Positions 6,825-12,314 of a stretch of 12,314 nucleotides of DNA are shown here, one piece after another. The stretch is from positions 1 to 12,314 of the forward strand of contig JASGFP010000112.1 of assembly GCA_047605445.1 (NCBI GenBank). Direction: 5' to 3'. The position numbers were made by a program, and so were the translations under genes. Numbering within the stretch: position 1 is the stretch's first letter; every line of letters begins with the position of its first letter. The notes beneath the pieces are model-generated. The model did not search any database and was not told where the DNA came from. It saw only the letters and a list, made by a program, of their open reading frames with translations. The DNA is from JAJXWB01 sp047605445 (GTDB lineage: Bacteria; Pseudomonadota; Alphaproteobacteria; Rhizobiales; Beijerinckiaceae).

Positions 6825-7841
6825 TCAATGCGCGCGCGAGATGCAGAAATCCACGGTTTCCAGCAGCGCGGTCTTGATTGGGGAATTGCCGAAGATTTCA
6901 AGCGCGTCGCGCGCCATCGCGCCGTAGTGGCGGGCGCGTTCGATCGTGTCTTCCAGCGCGCGGTGCTTGCGCATGATTCCGAGCGCGGTTTCCAGATCGC
7001 CGTCCGAAATCTCGCCCTTCTCCAGCGTGCGCCGCCAGAAGTCGCGTTCGCTGTCCGTGCCGCGCCGGAACGACAGCACGACCGGCAGCGTGATCTTGCC
7101 CTCGCGGAAATCGTCGCCGACGTTCTTGCCGAGCGCAGCCGACGTGCCGCCGTAGTCGAGCGCATCGTCGATCAGCTGGAAGGCGATGCCCAGATTGGCG
7201 CCGTAACTGCGGCAGGCGGCGGCGTCCGCCTTCGGCCTGTTGGCGACCACAGGCCCGACCTCGCAGGCCGCCGCGAACAGCGCGGCGGTCTTGGCGCGGA
7301 TGACCGCGAGATAGGCGTCCTCGGTGGTGGACGTGTCCTTGGCGGCGGCGAGTTGCATCACCTCGCCCTCCGCGATCACGGTCGCGGCCGTGGAGAGGAT
7401 GTCGAGCGCGGGCAGGGAGCCCACCTCCACCATCATCCTGAACGCTTGGCCGAGCAGGAAATCGCCGACCAGAACGCTCGCCTCGTTGCCCCAAAGCATG
7501 CGGGCGGCGAGCTTGCCGCGCCGCATGTCGCTCTCGTCCACGACGTCGTCGTGCAGAAGCGTGGCCGTATGCATGAACTCGACGGCGGCTGCCAGCTTGA
7601 TGTGGCCGTCGCCCCGATAGTCGCACAGCGCGGCCGTCGCCAGCGTCAGCATCGGCCGCAGCCGCTTGCCGCCCGAGGAGATCAGGTGATTGGCGACTTC
7701 CGGGATCATCGTCACGTCGGAGCCTGTACGCGCGAGAATCGTCTGGTTGACGCGCGCCATGTCTGCGGAGACCAGGGAAACCAGATTTTCGACCCCGGCT
7801 TCCGGCCTGGTCTTCTCCTCGAGGGGGATGACGACGCCCAA
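6825..7841 (-). CDS. ispB: Long-chain polyprenyl diphosphate synthase (octaprenyl-type)
   Basis: This 338-residue trans-isoprenyl diphosphate synthase condenses isopentenyl diphosphate with an allylic diphosphate to make the C40-C50 side chain of ubiquinone. It shows GGKRLRP (57-63) for IPP binding, the first aspartate-rich motif DDVVD (98-102) in LLHDDVVDESDMRRG, and the second, DDALD (225-229), in FQLIDDALDYGG. Bulky residues that stop chain growth early are absent ahead of the first motif (FMHTATLLH), which fits a long-chain enzyme; whether the product has 8, 9 or 10 units cannot be told. No ATG lies in frame before the conserved region. The best start is TTG at 7841, with GAGG five bases upstream; the upstream frame is closed by TAG within 40 bases. 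It is convergent with the AbfD-like gene (19 bp apart). Confidence 0.92.
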   Translation of the reverse strand: MGVVIPLEEKTRPEAGVENLVSLVSADMARVNQTILARTGSDVTMIPEVANHLISSGGKRLRPMLTLATAALCDYRGDGHIKLAAAVEFMHTATLLHDDVVDESDMRRGKLAARMLWGNEASVLVGDFLLGQAFRMMVEVGSLPALDILSTAATVIAEGEVMQLAAAKDTSTTEDAYLAVIRAKTAALFAAACEVGPVVANRPKADAAACRSYGANLGIAFQLIDDALDYGGTSAALGKNVGDDFREGKITLPVVLSFRRGTDSERDFWRRTLEKGEISDGDLETALGIMRKHRALEDTIERARHYGAMARDALEIFGNSPIKTALLETVDFCISRAH

Positions 7842-7869
7842 TTCGACCTCGCTACGATGTTCTTCAATC

Positions 7870-7896
7870 GGCTATTTAGCCTCCTTTGCCGGCAAA
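7870..7896. promoter_or_regulatory. Two adjacent dyads in the ispB / DUF2007 divergent region
   Basis: GGCTATTTAGCC (7870-7881; arms of 5 bp around TT) is followed three bases later by the perfect palindrome TTTGCCGGCAAA (7885-7896). Both are in the 113-bp gap between the divergent polyprenyl synthase and DUF2007 genes, about 30-55 bp from the polyprenyl synthase start. They are candidate operator sites for an unknown regulator. I could not place a convincing -35/-10 pair, and chance palindromes are common at this GC content. Confidence 0.25.
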
Positions 7897-7954
7897 TGGA
7901 ATTGCAGGCCTCAGCTTGTGGCCCCCGGGCCGCCGTGACAGTTTGGCGCGATCC

Positions 7955-8179
7955 ATGATCGAACTGTTGCGAACCAACGATCCCGTGCTGCTCTCCTTCG
8001 CCGAGGCCGTTCTGTCGAGCGAGAAGATCGCGTTTTTCGTCACCGACCGGCACATGAGCGTGCTGGAGGGCTCGCTCGGCTTCATCCGCCGCCGTGTGCT
8101 GGTTGCGGAGGAAGACGCGCCGCAAGCGCGCGCGGCATTGCAGGAGGCGGGGCTTGGCGCCGATCTCTCGCCCGCCTGA
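7955..8179 (+). CDS. DUF2007-family small protein
   Basis: This 74-residue cytosolic protein begins MIELLRTNDPVLLSFAEAVLSSEKI and has the RRVLVAEEDAPQARAALQEAG segment, the ferredoxin-like pattern of DUF2007 (annotated in Pfam as a putative signal-transducing protein). Members are small, often sit beside polyprenyl synthase and methyltransferase genes in alphaproteobacteria, and have no established function. There is no signal peptide, Cys pair or membrane segment. The ATG at 7955 matches the family's usual start. The last 26 bases overlap the start of the downstream methyltransferase, so the two are almost certainly co-transcribed and translationally coupled. Confidence 0.85.
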   Translation: MIELLRTNDPVLLSFAEAVLSSEKIAFFVTDRHMSVLEGSLGFIRRRVLVAEEDAPQARAALQEAGLGADLSPA

Positions 8180-8918
8180 CGGCTTTCTCGGCGGCCGGCT
8201 GTCGCTGCGCCAGCCCGAAAGAGGCCATCGCGCCGGCACGGACGCCGTGCTGCTGGCGGCCTGCGTTCCGGCGGAGGCGGTCGGCCGCGCCGTCGATGTC
8301 GGCTCGGGCGCGGGCGCCGCCGGCCTCTGCGCGCTCGCGCGGTCGCAAGCGCTCGACATGACCTGCGCGGAGATAGACCCGGACCTCGTCGCGCTGTGCG
8401 ACGCCAATATCCGGGACAATGGGCTTGAAAAACGCGCCCGCGCGGTCGAGGCGGATGTTCTCAGAGCCGCCAGCCGCCGGGCGGCGGGTCTGGCGGACGG
8501 CGCCTTCGACATTGTCGTGACCAATCCGCCCTTTCTCGATCCCGCCCGCGCCCGCGTCTCGCCGGACGCCTCGAGGGCCCTCGCCCACGCCGCCGCGCCG
8601 GGCGGGCTGGAAGCCTGGATGAAAGCCGCGCTCGCGCTGCTGAAGCCTGGCGGAACCTTCCTGATGATCCACCGCGCCGATGCGCTGGCCGACATTCTGG
8701 ACAGCGCGAAGGGGCGGATCGGCGGGCTGCGGCTGCTGCCCGTTCACGCGAAAGCGGACGAACCGGCCATTCGGCTGCTCGTCGCCGGCCAGAAAGGTTC
8801 GCGCGCGCCGCTGGCCCTGCGGCCGCCGCTCGTGCTGCATGGCCCGGACGGAGGCTTCACGCCGATCGCCGAGGCGGTCCACCGCGGCGCGGCGGGCATC
8901 GCCATCGGCGGGCGGTAG
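8154..8918 (+). CDS. TrmN6-like methyltransferase with an NPPF motif
   Basis: From the proposed TTG start the protein has 254 residues. It reads DGFLGGRLSLRQPERGHRAG near the N-terminus, the usual opening of the tRNA1(Val) A37 N6-methyltransferase (TrmN6/YfiC)-like family. The SAM-binding loop is DVGSGAG (48-54), Glu73-Ile-Asp follows strand 2, and TNPPFLDP (123-130) is the adenine/amide methyltransferase signature that holds the target nitrogen. The frame stays open further upstream, but that part (Arg-rich, MCWLRRKTRRK) is a shadow of DUF2007. TTG at 8154 has a perfect AGGAGG six bases upstream (8142-8147), lies just before the conserved block, and implies coupling to DUF2007 by a 26-bp overlap. 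The target could be tRNA or another substrate; family confidence is higher than substrate confidence. Confidence 0.85.
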   Translation: MAPISRPPDGFLGGRLSLRQPERGHRAGTDAVLLAACVPAEAVGRAVDVGSGAGAAGLCALARSQALDMTCAEIDPDLVALCDANIRDNGLEKRARAVEADVLRAASRRAAGLADGAFDIVVTNPPFLDPARARVSPDASRALAHAAAPGGLEAWMKAALALLKPGGTFLMIHRADALADILDSAKGRIGGLRLLPVHAKADEPAIRLLVAGQKGSRAPLALRPPLVLHGPDGGFTPIAEAVHRGAAGIAIGGR

Positions 8919-8935
8919 GCGCGTGGCGCGCCGCA

Positions 8936-8964
8936 TTGACCGGCGCCGGCGCCGCACATAGGTT
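8936..8964 (+). promoter_or_regulatory. Candidate promoter of glyQ
   Basis: TTGACC (8936-8941) matches the -35 consensus at five of six positions. After exactly 17 bp comes TAGGTT (8959-8964) as the -10. Initiation near 8971 would give a leader of about 15 bases before the glyQ ATG. The spacer contains the palindromic GGCGCCGGCGCC, which may be coincidental. This 67-bp gap holds no other signal. Confidence 0.5.
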
Positions 8965-8985
8965 GCGCCGCAAACTGGACCCGCC

Positions 8986-9915
8986 ATGACCACGAGCGCC
9001 TTCAACGATCCCCGCAAAAGCTTCCAGGGGCTCATCCTCACGCTGCAGAATTTCTGGGCGGCGCAGGGCTGCGTGATCCTCCAGCCCTACGACATGGAGG
9101 TCGGCGCCGGCACGTTCCATCCGGCGACCACGCTGCGCTCGCTGGGGCCCAAGCCATGGAAGGCCGCCTATGTGCAGCCCTCGCGCCGGCCGAAGGACGG
9201 GCGCTACGGCGAGAACCCCAACCGGCTGCAGCATTACTACCAGTTCCAGACGATCCTGAAGCCCTCGCCGCCGGATTTGCAGGGCCTCTACCTCAAGTCG
9301 CTCGCCGCCATCGGCATCGACCCGCTGCTGCACGACATCCGCTTCGTCGAGGACGATTGGGAGAGCCCGACGCTCGGCGCCTGGGGGCTCGGCTGGGAAT
9401 GCTGGTGCGACGGGATGGAAGTCTCGCAATTCACCTATTTCCAGCAGGTCGCGGGTTTCGAATGTTCGCCCGTGTCAGGCGAGCTGACCTACGGGCTTGA
9501 GCGCCTCGCCATGTATCTGCAGGGCGTCGAATCGATCTACGACCTGAATTTCAACGGCCGCGAGGGCGAGGAAAAGGTTACCTACGGCGACGTCTTCCTG
9601 CAGGCGGAACAGGAATATTCGCGGCACAATTTCGAGCACGCCGACACGGAAAAACTGTTCCGCCATTTCAAGGACGCCGAAACCGAATGCCGCGCGCTGC
9701 TGGCCGCCGGCGACAAGGGCGAGCGCCACGACATGGTGCTGCCGGCCTACGACCAGTGCATCAAGGCGAGCCACACGTTCAACCTGCTGGACGCGCGCGG
9801 CGTGATCTCGGTGACCGAGCGCCAGAGCTACATTCTTCGCGTGCGCGAACTGGCGAAGGCGTGTGGGGCTGCGTGGCTGAAGACGGAAGCGGGCGGAGTG
9901 GCGACGGCGAGCTGA
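8986..9915 (+). CDS. glyQ: Glycyl-tRNA synthetase alpha subunit
   Basis: This 309-residue protein is the catalytic alpha chain of the bacterial (alpha2beta2) glycyl-tRNA synthetase, a class II enzyme that charges tRNA-Gly with glycine using ATP. The conserved opening FQGLILTLQNFWAAQGCVI (13-31), the QPYDMEVGAGTFHP block (33-46), motif 2 with YVQPSRRPKDGRYG (62-75) and NPNRLQHYYQFQ, and motif 3 around GELTYGLERLAMYLQ (165-179) are all present. Length is normal and no active-site residue appears lost. The ATG follows a promoter-like pair closely; only a weak ribosome binding site is visible. Its partner beta subunit gene starts about 1.2 kb downstream rather than directly after it. The 3' end stops 5 bp short of a convergent DUF4202 gene. 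Confidence 0.97.
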   Translation: MTTSAFNDPRKSFQGLILTLQNFWAAQGCVILQPYDMEVGAGTFHPATTLRSLGPKPWKAAYVQPSRRPKDGRYGENPNRLQHYYQFQTILKPSPPDLQGLYLKSLAAIGIDPLLHDIRFVEDDWESPTLGAWGLGWECWCDGMEVSQFTYFQQVAGFECSPVSGELTYGLERLAMYLQGVESIYDLNFNGREGEEKVTYGDVFLQAEQEYSRHNFEHADTEKLFRHFKDAETECRALLAAGDKGERHDMVLPAYDQCIKASHTFNLLDARGVISVTERQSYILRVRELAKACGAAWLKTEAGGVATAS

Positions 9916-9920
9916 GGCCG

Positions 9921-10487
9921 CTACGCCAGCGCCTTCCCGACAATCGCCGCGACACCCGGCGCGAGCTCCATGCCCAGCGCCGCCGCATGGCCGGCCTCCG
10001 ACATTTTCCGCCACGTCTTCTGCACGATGTCGACGCTCTTGGCCTCGTCGTATTTCGTCAGGAAGGGCTCGGAGTAGAATTCCAGAAACACCAGGCAGGC
10101 GACATCCTCCAGCGTCTGCGCCTCCTCATCGCTGCGCAGCCGCTCCTTGCGCACGATCTGTCCGACGCGCTCGGCGTCCTCGCTCGAATAGCCGGCTTCG
10201 CCCATGATCTCGGCGAGCCGCTCCGCGTGCCGCGCCTTCAGCGCGTTGCGCCAGCGGAAATATCCGGGCTTGTCCATGGGATAGTCGGCGCGCGGGATCG
10301 CCCAGCGCTCGATATGCTGGCCGCGCACCGCGATCTGCAGCAATTCGCTCGCCTCGGGCGCGAAAAGACCCAGTTGCGCGCTCATCCGCCGCCCATACAG
10401 CAGGGCCGCGGGCTGGCCGTCCTCCAAAGTCGGGTCTTTGGAATTGGCGGCGTCGATGGCGCCCAGGACATTTTCGAGCTGGCTCAT
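9921..10487 (-). CDS. DUF4202-family protein
   Basis: The protein has 188 residues and is predicted cytosolic and mainly helical. It carries the recognisable DUF4202 pattern: an N-terminal IDAANSKDP (11-19), RGQHIERWAIPRADYPMDK (55-73) with the His-x-x-Arg-Trp core, GYFRWR (75-80), IVRKERLRSDEEAQTLEDV (111-129), CLVFLEFY (132-139), and KTWRKMS near 155-161. The many conserved His, Arg, Asp and Glu residues suggest an enzyme, perhaps metal-dependent, but no activity is known for the family to my knowledge. Met at 10487 (MSQLENV) was chosen because GGGA lies eight bases upstream; Met at 10493 gives two more residues and cannot be excluded. It is divergent from the CDGSH gene and convergent with glyQ. 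Confidence 0.82.
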   Translation of the reverse strand: MSQLENVLGAIDAANSKDPTLEDGQPAALLYGRRMSAQLGLFAPEASELLQIAVRGQHIERWAIPRADYPMDKPGYFRWRNALKARHAERLAEIMGEAGYSSEDAERVGQIVRKERLRSDEEAQTLEDVACLVFLEFYSEPFLTKYDEAKSVDIVQKTWRKMSEAGHAAALGMELAPGVAAIVGKALA

Positions 10488-10535
10488 CTGCATTCCCGGA
10501 TTTGGCGAGTTGCGTGCGCGCAATGGACAGGCGAG

Positions 10536-10552
10536 TTTGGGATCGTTCTAAA
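10536..10552 (+). promoter_or_regulatory. Irr-box (ICE)-like site upstream of the CDGSH gene
   Basis: TTTGGGATCGTTCTAAA matches the alphaproteobacterial iron control element TTTAGAA-N3-TTCTAAA (recalled consensus) with a perfect right half-site and two mismatches in the left one. It lies 42 bp before the start of an iron-sulfur protein gene, a plausible target for the haem-responsive regulator Irr. The same bases also form the dyad CGTTCTAAAGAACG (10544-10557), so another dimeric repressor could be the true binder. It is within the 107-bp gap shared with the divergent DUF4202 gene, which could be co-regulated. Confidence 0.4.
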
Positions 10553-10557
10553 GAACG

Positions 10558-10574
10558 TGTGCGGTCTTCGCACA
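10558..10574 (+). other. Small hairpin in the CDGSH gene leader
   Basis: TGTGCGGTCTTCGCACA forms a 6-bp stem closed over a 5-base loop and directly abuts the upstream dyad CGTTCTAAAGAACG. It ends 20 bases before the CDGSH start codon and about 9 before the ribosome binding site AGAGGA. No T-run follows, so it is not a terminator. It may be a second operator dyad or an mRNA-leader stem. Confidence 0.3.
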
Positions 10575-10594
10575 TGCAAACACGAGAGGAATCG

Positions 10595-10834
10595 ATGTCG
10601 CAACCCGTCATCGCCCAGAAGTCGCCGATCCCCGTCGATGTCGAGGCCGGCAAGACTTACTATTGGTGCACCTGCGGCAAGTCGGCCAGGCAGCCGCTCT
10701 GCGACGGCTCGCACAAGGGCTCGGACTTCGCGCCGATGGCCTGGACCGCGCCGGAGACCAAGACCGTCTACATGTGCGCGTGCAAGGACACCAAGAACGC
10801 CCCGCTCTGCGACGGCTCGCACAAGGCGCTGTGA
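10595..10834 (+). CDS. Tandem CDGSH iron-sulfur domain protein
   Basis: This 79-residue protein contains two complete CDGSH signatures, each C-x-C-x2-(S/T)-x3-P-x-C-D-G-S-H. The first uses Cys25, Cys27, Cys36 and His40 (CTCGKSARQPLCDGSH); the second Cys61, Cys63, Cys72 and His76. Each should bind a labile, redox-active [2Fe-2S] cluster through three Cys and one His, as in mitoNEET and its bacterial homologues, so the monomer can hold two clusters. The protein is soluble and lacks a membrane anchor. Its role is probably electron or cluster transfer or redox sensing, but partners are unknown. The ATG at 10595 has GAGAGGA five bases upstream. Upstream lie an Irr-box-like site and a hairpin. It stands alone between DUF4202 (divergent) and the gap before glyS. 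Confidence 0.93.
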   Translation: MSQPVIAQKSPIPVDVEAGKTYYWCTCGKSARQPLCDGSHKGSDFAPMAWTAPETKTVYMCACKDTKNAPLCDGSHKAL

Positions 10835-11101
10835 GCATCGTCGATTTTCGGGACGCCGTGTGAGGGCGGGGCGGAGGGATAGACCAAAATCAATCGGATG
10901 GGGAGCCGGCTTGCGCGGCATGTCCAGCTTCCCGGCGCGGGACAAAACCGGCTCGAGAGCGAACGGCGGGCAGCGGGCGCGGGTCTGCGCAAATCGCTAC
11001 CCGTTGGCTGGGCTAGCGATGGAGTGTGCGCCCCCTTTCTTCTTGCGTCGCGCCGCCGCATGCGGGACAAGACGGCGCGTTTTCCTGACCCTCCGGTTCC
11101 G
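10835..11101 (+). other. Non-coding gap before glyS rich in inverted repeats
   Basis: No credible gene is seen in these 267 bp; open frames crossing it are shadows with poor composition. It holds several potential stems. GAGCCGG (10903-10909) pairs with CCGGCTC (10948-10954) and encloses CCCGGCGCGGG (10931-10941). ATCGCTACCC (10993-11002) pairs with GGG-C-TAGCGAT (11010-11020) with one bulged C. CGCGCCG (11049-11055) pairs with CGGCGCG (11073-11079) and is followed by TTTT (11080-11083), with CCGCATGCGG nested inside. Together they could form a structured glyS leader. The last stem looks like a short terminator or attenuator 18 bp before the glyS start. No convincing promoter pair or tRNA was found. 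Confidence 0.35.
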
Positions 11102-12314
11102 ATGCCCGACCTTCTGCTCGAACTATTCTCCGAAGAAATCCCCGCCCGCATGCAGCGGCAGGCGGCAGGGGATCTGCAGCGCCTCGTGACGGGCGCCTTG
11201 ATGGAGCGCGGGCTGAAATTCGAGGGCGCGGTCGCCCATGCCACGCCCCGGCGCCTCGCCCTGCACATCGCGGGACTGCCGGGCCGACAGCCGGACGTTC
11301 GCGAGGAGAAGAAAGGCCCGCGCGTCGGCGCGCCGGACGCCGCCGTGCAGGGATTCCTGAAAAGCGCAGGGCTTTCGTCGCTCGATCAGGCGAAGATCGA
11401 GAAAGATCCGAAAAAGGGCGAGTTCTACGTCGCTCTCGTCGAACGCCCCGGCAAACCGACGCTCGACGTGCTGGCCGAAATCCTGCCGGGGATCGTGCGC
11501 GCATTCCCCTGGCCGAAATCCATGCGCTGGGGCGCGGCCTCCGCGCGGCCGGACGCTTTGCGCTGGGTGCGCCCGCTGCATTCCATCGTCGCGACCTTCG
11601 GGCCCGAGAACGAGGAGCCCGAGATCGTGCCCTTCGACATCGACGGCGTGGCGGTCGGCAACATTACCTACGGCCACCGCTTTCTCGCGCCCGGCGCGAT
11701 CAAGGTGCGCCGTCTCGACGACTATCAGCCGGCGCTCGAACAGGCCAAAGTCGTGCTCGACGCCGACCGCCGCAAGAACATCGTGCTGCACGACGCGCGC
11801 GATCTTGCCTTCGCGCAGGGGTTGGAGCTGATCGAGGACGAGGGGCTGCTCGAGGAAGTCGCCGGCCTCGTCGAATGGCCTGTCGTGCTGATGGGCGGCT
11901 TCGACGAGAGCTTTCTCGCCATCCCGCCCGAAGTGATCCGCGCGACGATCCGCGCCAACCAGAAATGCTTCGTTCTGAAAAAGGGCGAGGCGCTGGCCAA
12001 CAAGTTCATCCTGGTCTCCAATATCGAGGCGAAGGACGGCGGCAAGGAAATCGTCGCCGGCAACGAGCGCGTCGTCGCCGCGCGCCTGTCGGACGCGAAA
12101 TTCTTCTGGGAGAGCGATCTCAAGACCCCGCTCGAACAGCGCGTGCCCAAGCTCGACAGCATCGTGTTTCACGAACGGCTCGGCACGCAGGGCGAGCGCG
12201 TCAAGCGCATCGAGGAACTGGCATACGAAATTGCGCCGAAGGTTGGCGCCGACCCCGCCCGCGCAGCGCGCGCAGCTCATCTCTGCAAGGCCGACCTCGT
12301 GTCGGAGATGGTCG
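11102..12314 (+). CDS. glyS: Glycyl-tRNA synthetase beta subunit, 5' part (cut by the right edge)
   Basis: The frame from ATG at 11102 is open for 404 codons to the window end, a little over half of the usual beta subunit of about 690-750 residues. The opening MPDLLLELFSEEIPARMQ is diagnostic, followed by THE-type family blocks ATPRRLALHI (47-56), KKGPRVGAP (73-81), FPWPKSMRWG (138-147), RWVRPLHSIVA (155-165), YGHRFLAPG (192-200), IRATIRANQKCFVL (285-298) and AKFFWESDL (334-342). The beta chain binds tRNA-Gly and is needed with the alpha chain (glyQ, upstream) for activity. The C-terminal HD-like and anticodon-binding regions are outside the window. No good Shine-Dalgarno sequence precedes the ATG, which may relate to the structured leader. 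Confidence 0.95.
   Translation, partial: MPDLLLELFSEEIPARMQRQAAGDLQRLVTGALMERGLKFEGAVAHATPRRLALHIAGLPGRQPDVREEKKGPRVGAPDAAVQGFLKSAGLSSLDQAKIEKDPKKGEFYVALVERPGKPTLDVLAEILPGIVRAFPWPKSMRWGAASARPDALRWVRPLHSIVATFGPENEEPEIVPFDIDGVAVGNITYGHRFLAPGAIKVRRLDDYQPALEQAKVVLDADRRKNIVLHDARDLAFAQGLELIEDEGLLEEVAGLVEWPVVLMGGFDESFLAIPPEVIRATIRANQKCFVLKKGEALANKFILVSNIEAKDGGKEIVAGNERVVAARLSDAKFFWESDLKTPLEQRVPKLDSIVFHERLGTQGERVKRIEELAYEIAPKVGADPARAARAAHLCKADLVSEMV

Noticed and set aside
11088..11110. tRNA T-arm-like GGTTCCGATGCCCGACC around the glyS start
   Set aside because: No acceptor stem, D-arm or anticodon arm can be built around it, and it overlaps the glyS start codon.
9687..11189. A 500-codon plus-strand open frame spanning glyQ, the DUF4202 gene, CDGSH and the start of glyS
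   Set aside because: It is out of frame with four recognisable genes, rich in Arg and Ala, and without any motif; long chance frames are common in high-GC DNA.
11123..12280. A 385-codon minus-strand open frame opposite glyS
   Set aside because: It is the mirror shadow of a clearly conserved synthetase gene, with no recognisable domain.
1..12314. CRISPR array, insertion sequence, prophage, toxin-antitoxin or defence genes
   Set aside because: No spaced direct repeats, transposase, integrase or phage-like genes were found; the composition is even across the window.

Overview
This GC-rich window has dense, mostly back-to-back coding on both strands. It looks like chromosomal sequence from an alphaproteobacterium, most likely Hyphomicrobiales (Rhizobiales) and possibly a Methylocystis/Methylosinus/Beijerinckiaceae relative. 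That placement rests on codon use, on the set polyprenyl-diphosphate synthase / DUF2007 / NPPF methyltransferase / glyQ / glyS, and on an Irr-box-like site; it is recognition from memory, not a search. I saw no rRNA, tRNA, insertion sequence, prophage, CRISPR array or integrase.

Left part (1-5201). The 5' end of an exported protein gene runs off the left edge on the minus strand (1-708). Next come a minus-strand MpaB/DUF2236-family haem oxygenase-like gene and, divergent from it, a class III (CaiB/BaiF) CoA-transferase. The CoA-transferase overlaps a convergent class I methyltransferase gene by 14 bp. A small secreted SH3-like protein follows, then a minus-strand isochorismatase-family cysteine hydrolase.

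Middle (5202-6805). A 506-residue flavoprotein of the HpaB / 4-hydroxybutyryl-CoA dehydratase (AbfD) superfamily is transcribed away from the hydrolase. Overall it reads like AbfD. However, at the positions of the four [4Fe-4S] ligands of the clostridial enzyme only one Cys and the His remain. Tyr and Ala replace the other two Cys, and proposed catalytic positions are also changed. It ends in a Cys-Cys-x3-Cys tail. This is the most interesting object here. With the CoA-transferase and the oxygenase-like gene nearby, it suggests an uncharacterised accessory acyl-CoA or aromatic pathway, but the genes do not form one operon.

Right part (6806-12314). This is housekeeping: a long-chain polyprenyl diphosphate synthase (quinone side chain) on the minus strand, and divergent from it DUF2007 plus a translationally coupled TrmN6-like methyltransferase. 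Then comes glyQ with a recognisable promoter. A DUF4202 gene (minus) and a tandem CDGSH iron-sulfur protein (plus) lie between glyQ and glyS. The CDGSH gene has upstream a 17-bp site close to the Irr iron-control element, followed directly by a small hairpin. A 267-bp non-coding gap rich in inverted repeats precedes glyS, which is cut by the right edge.
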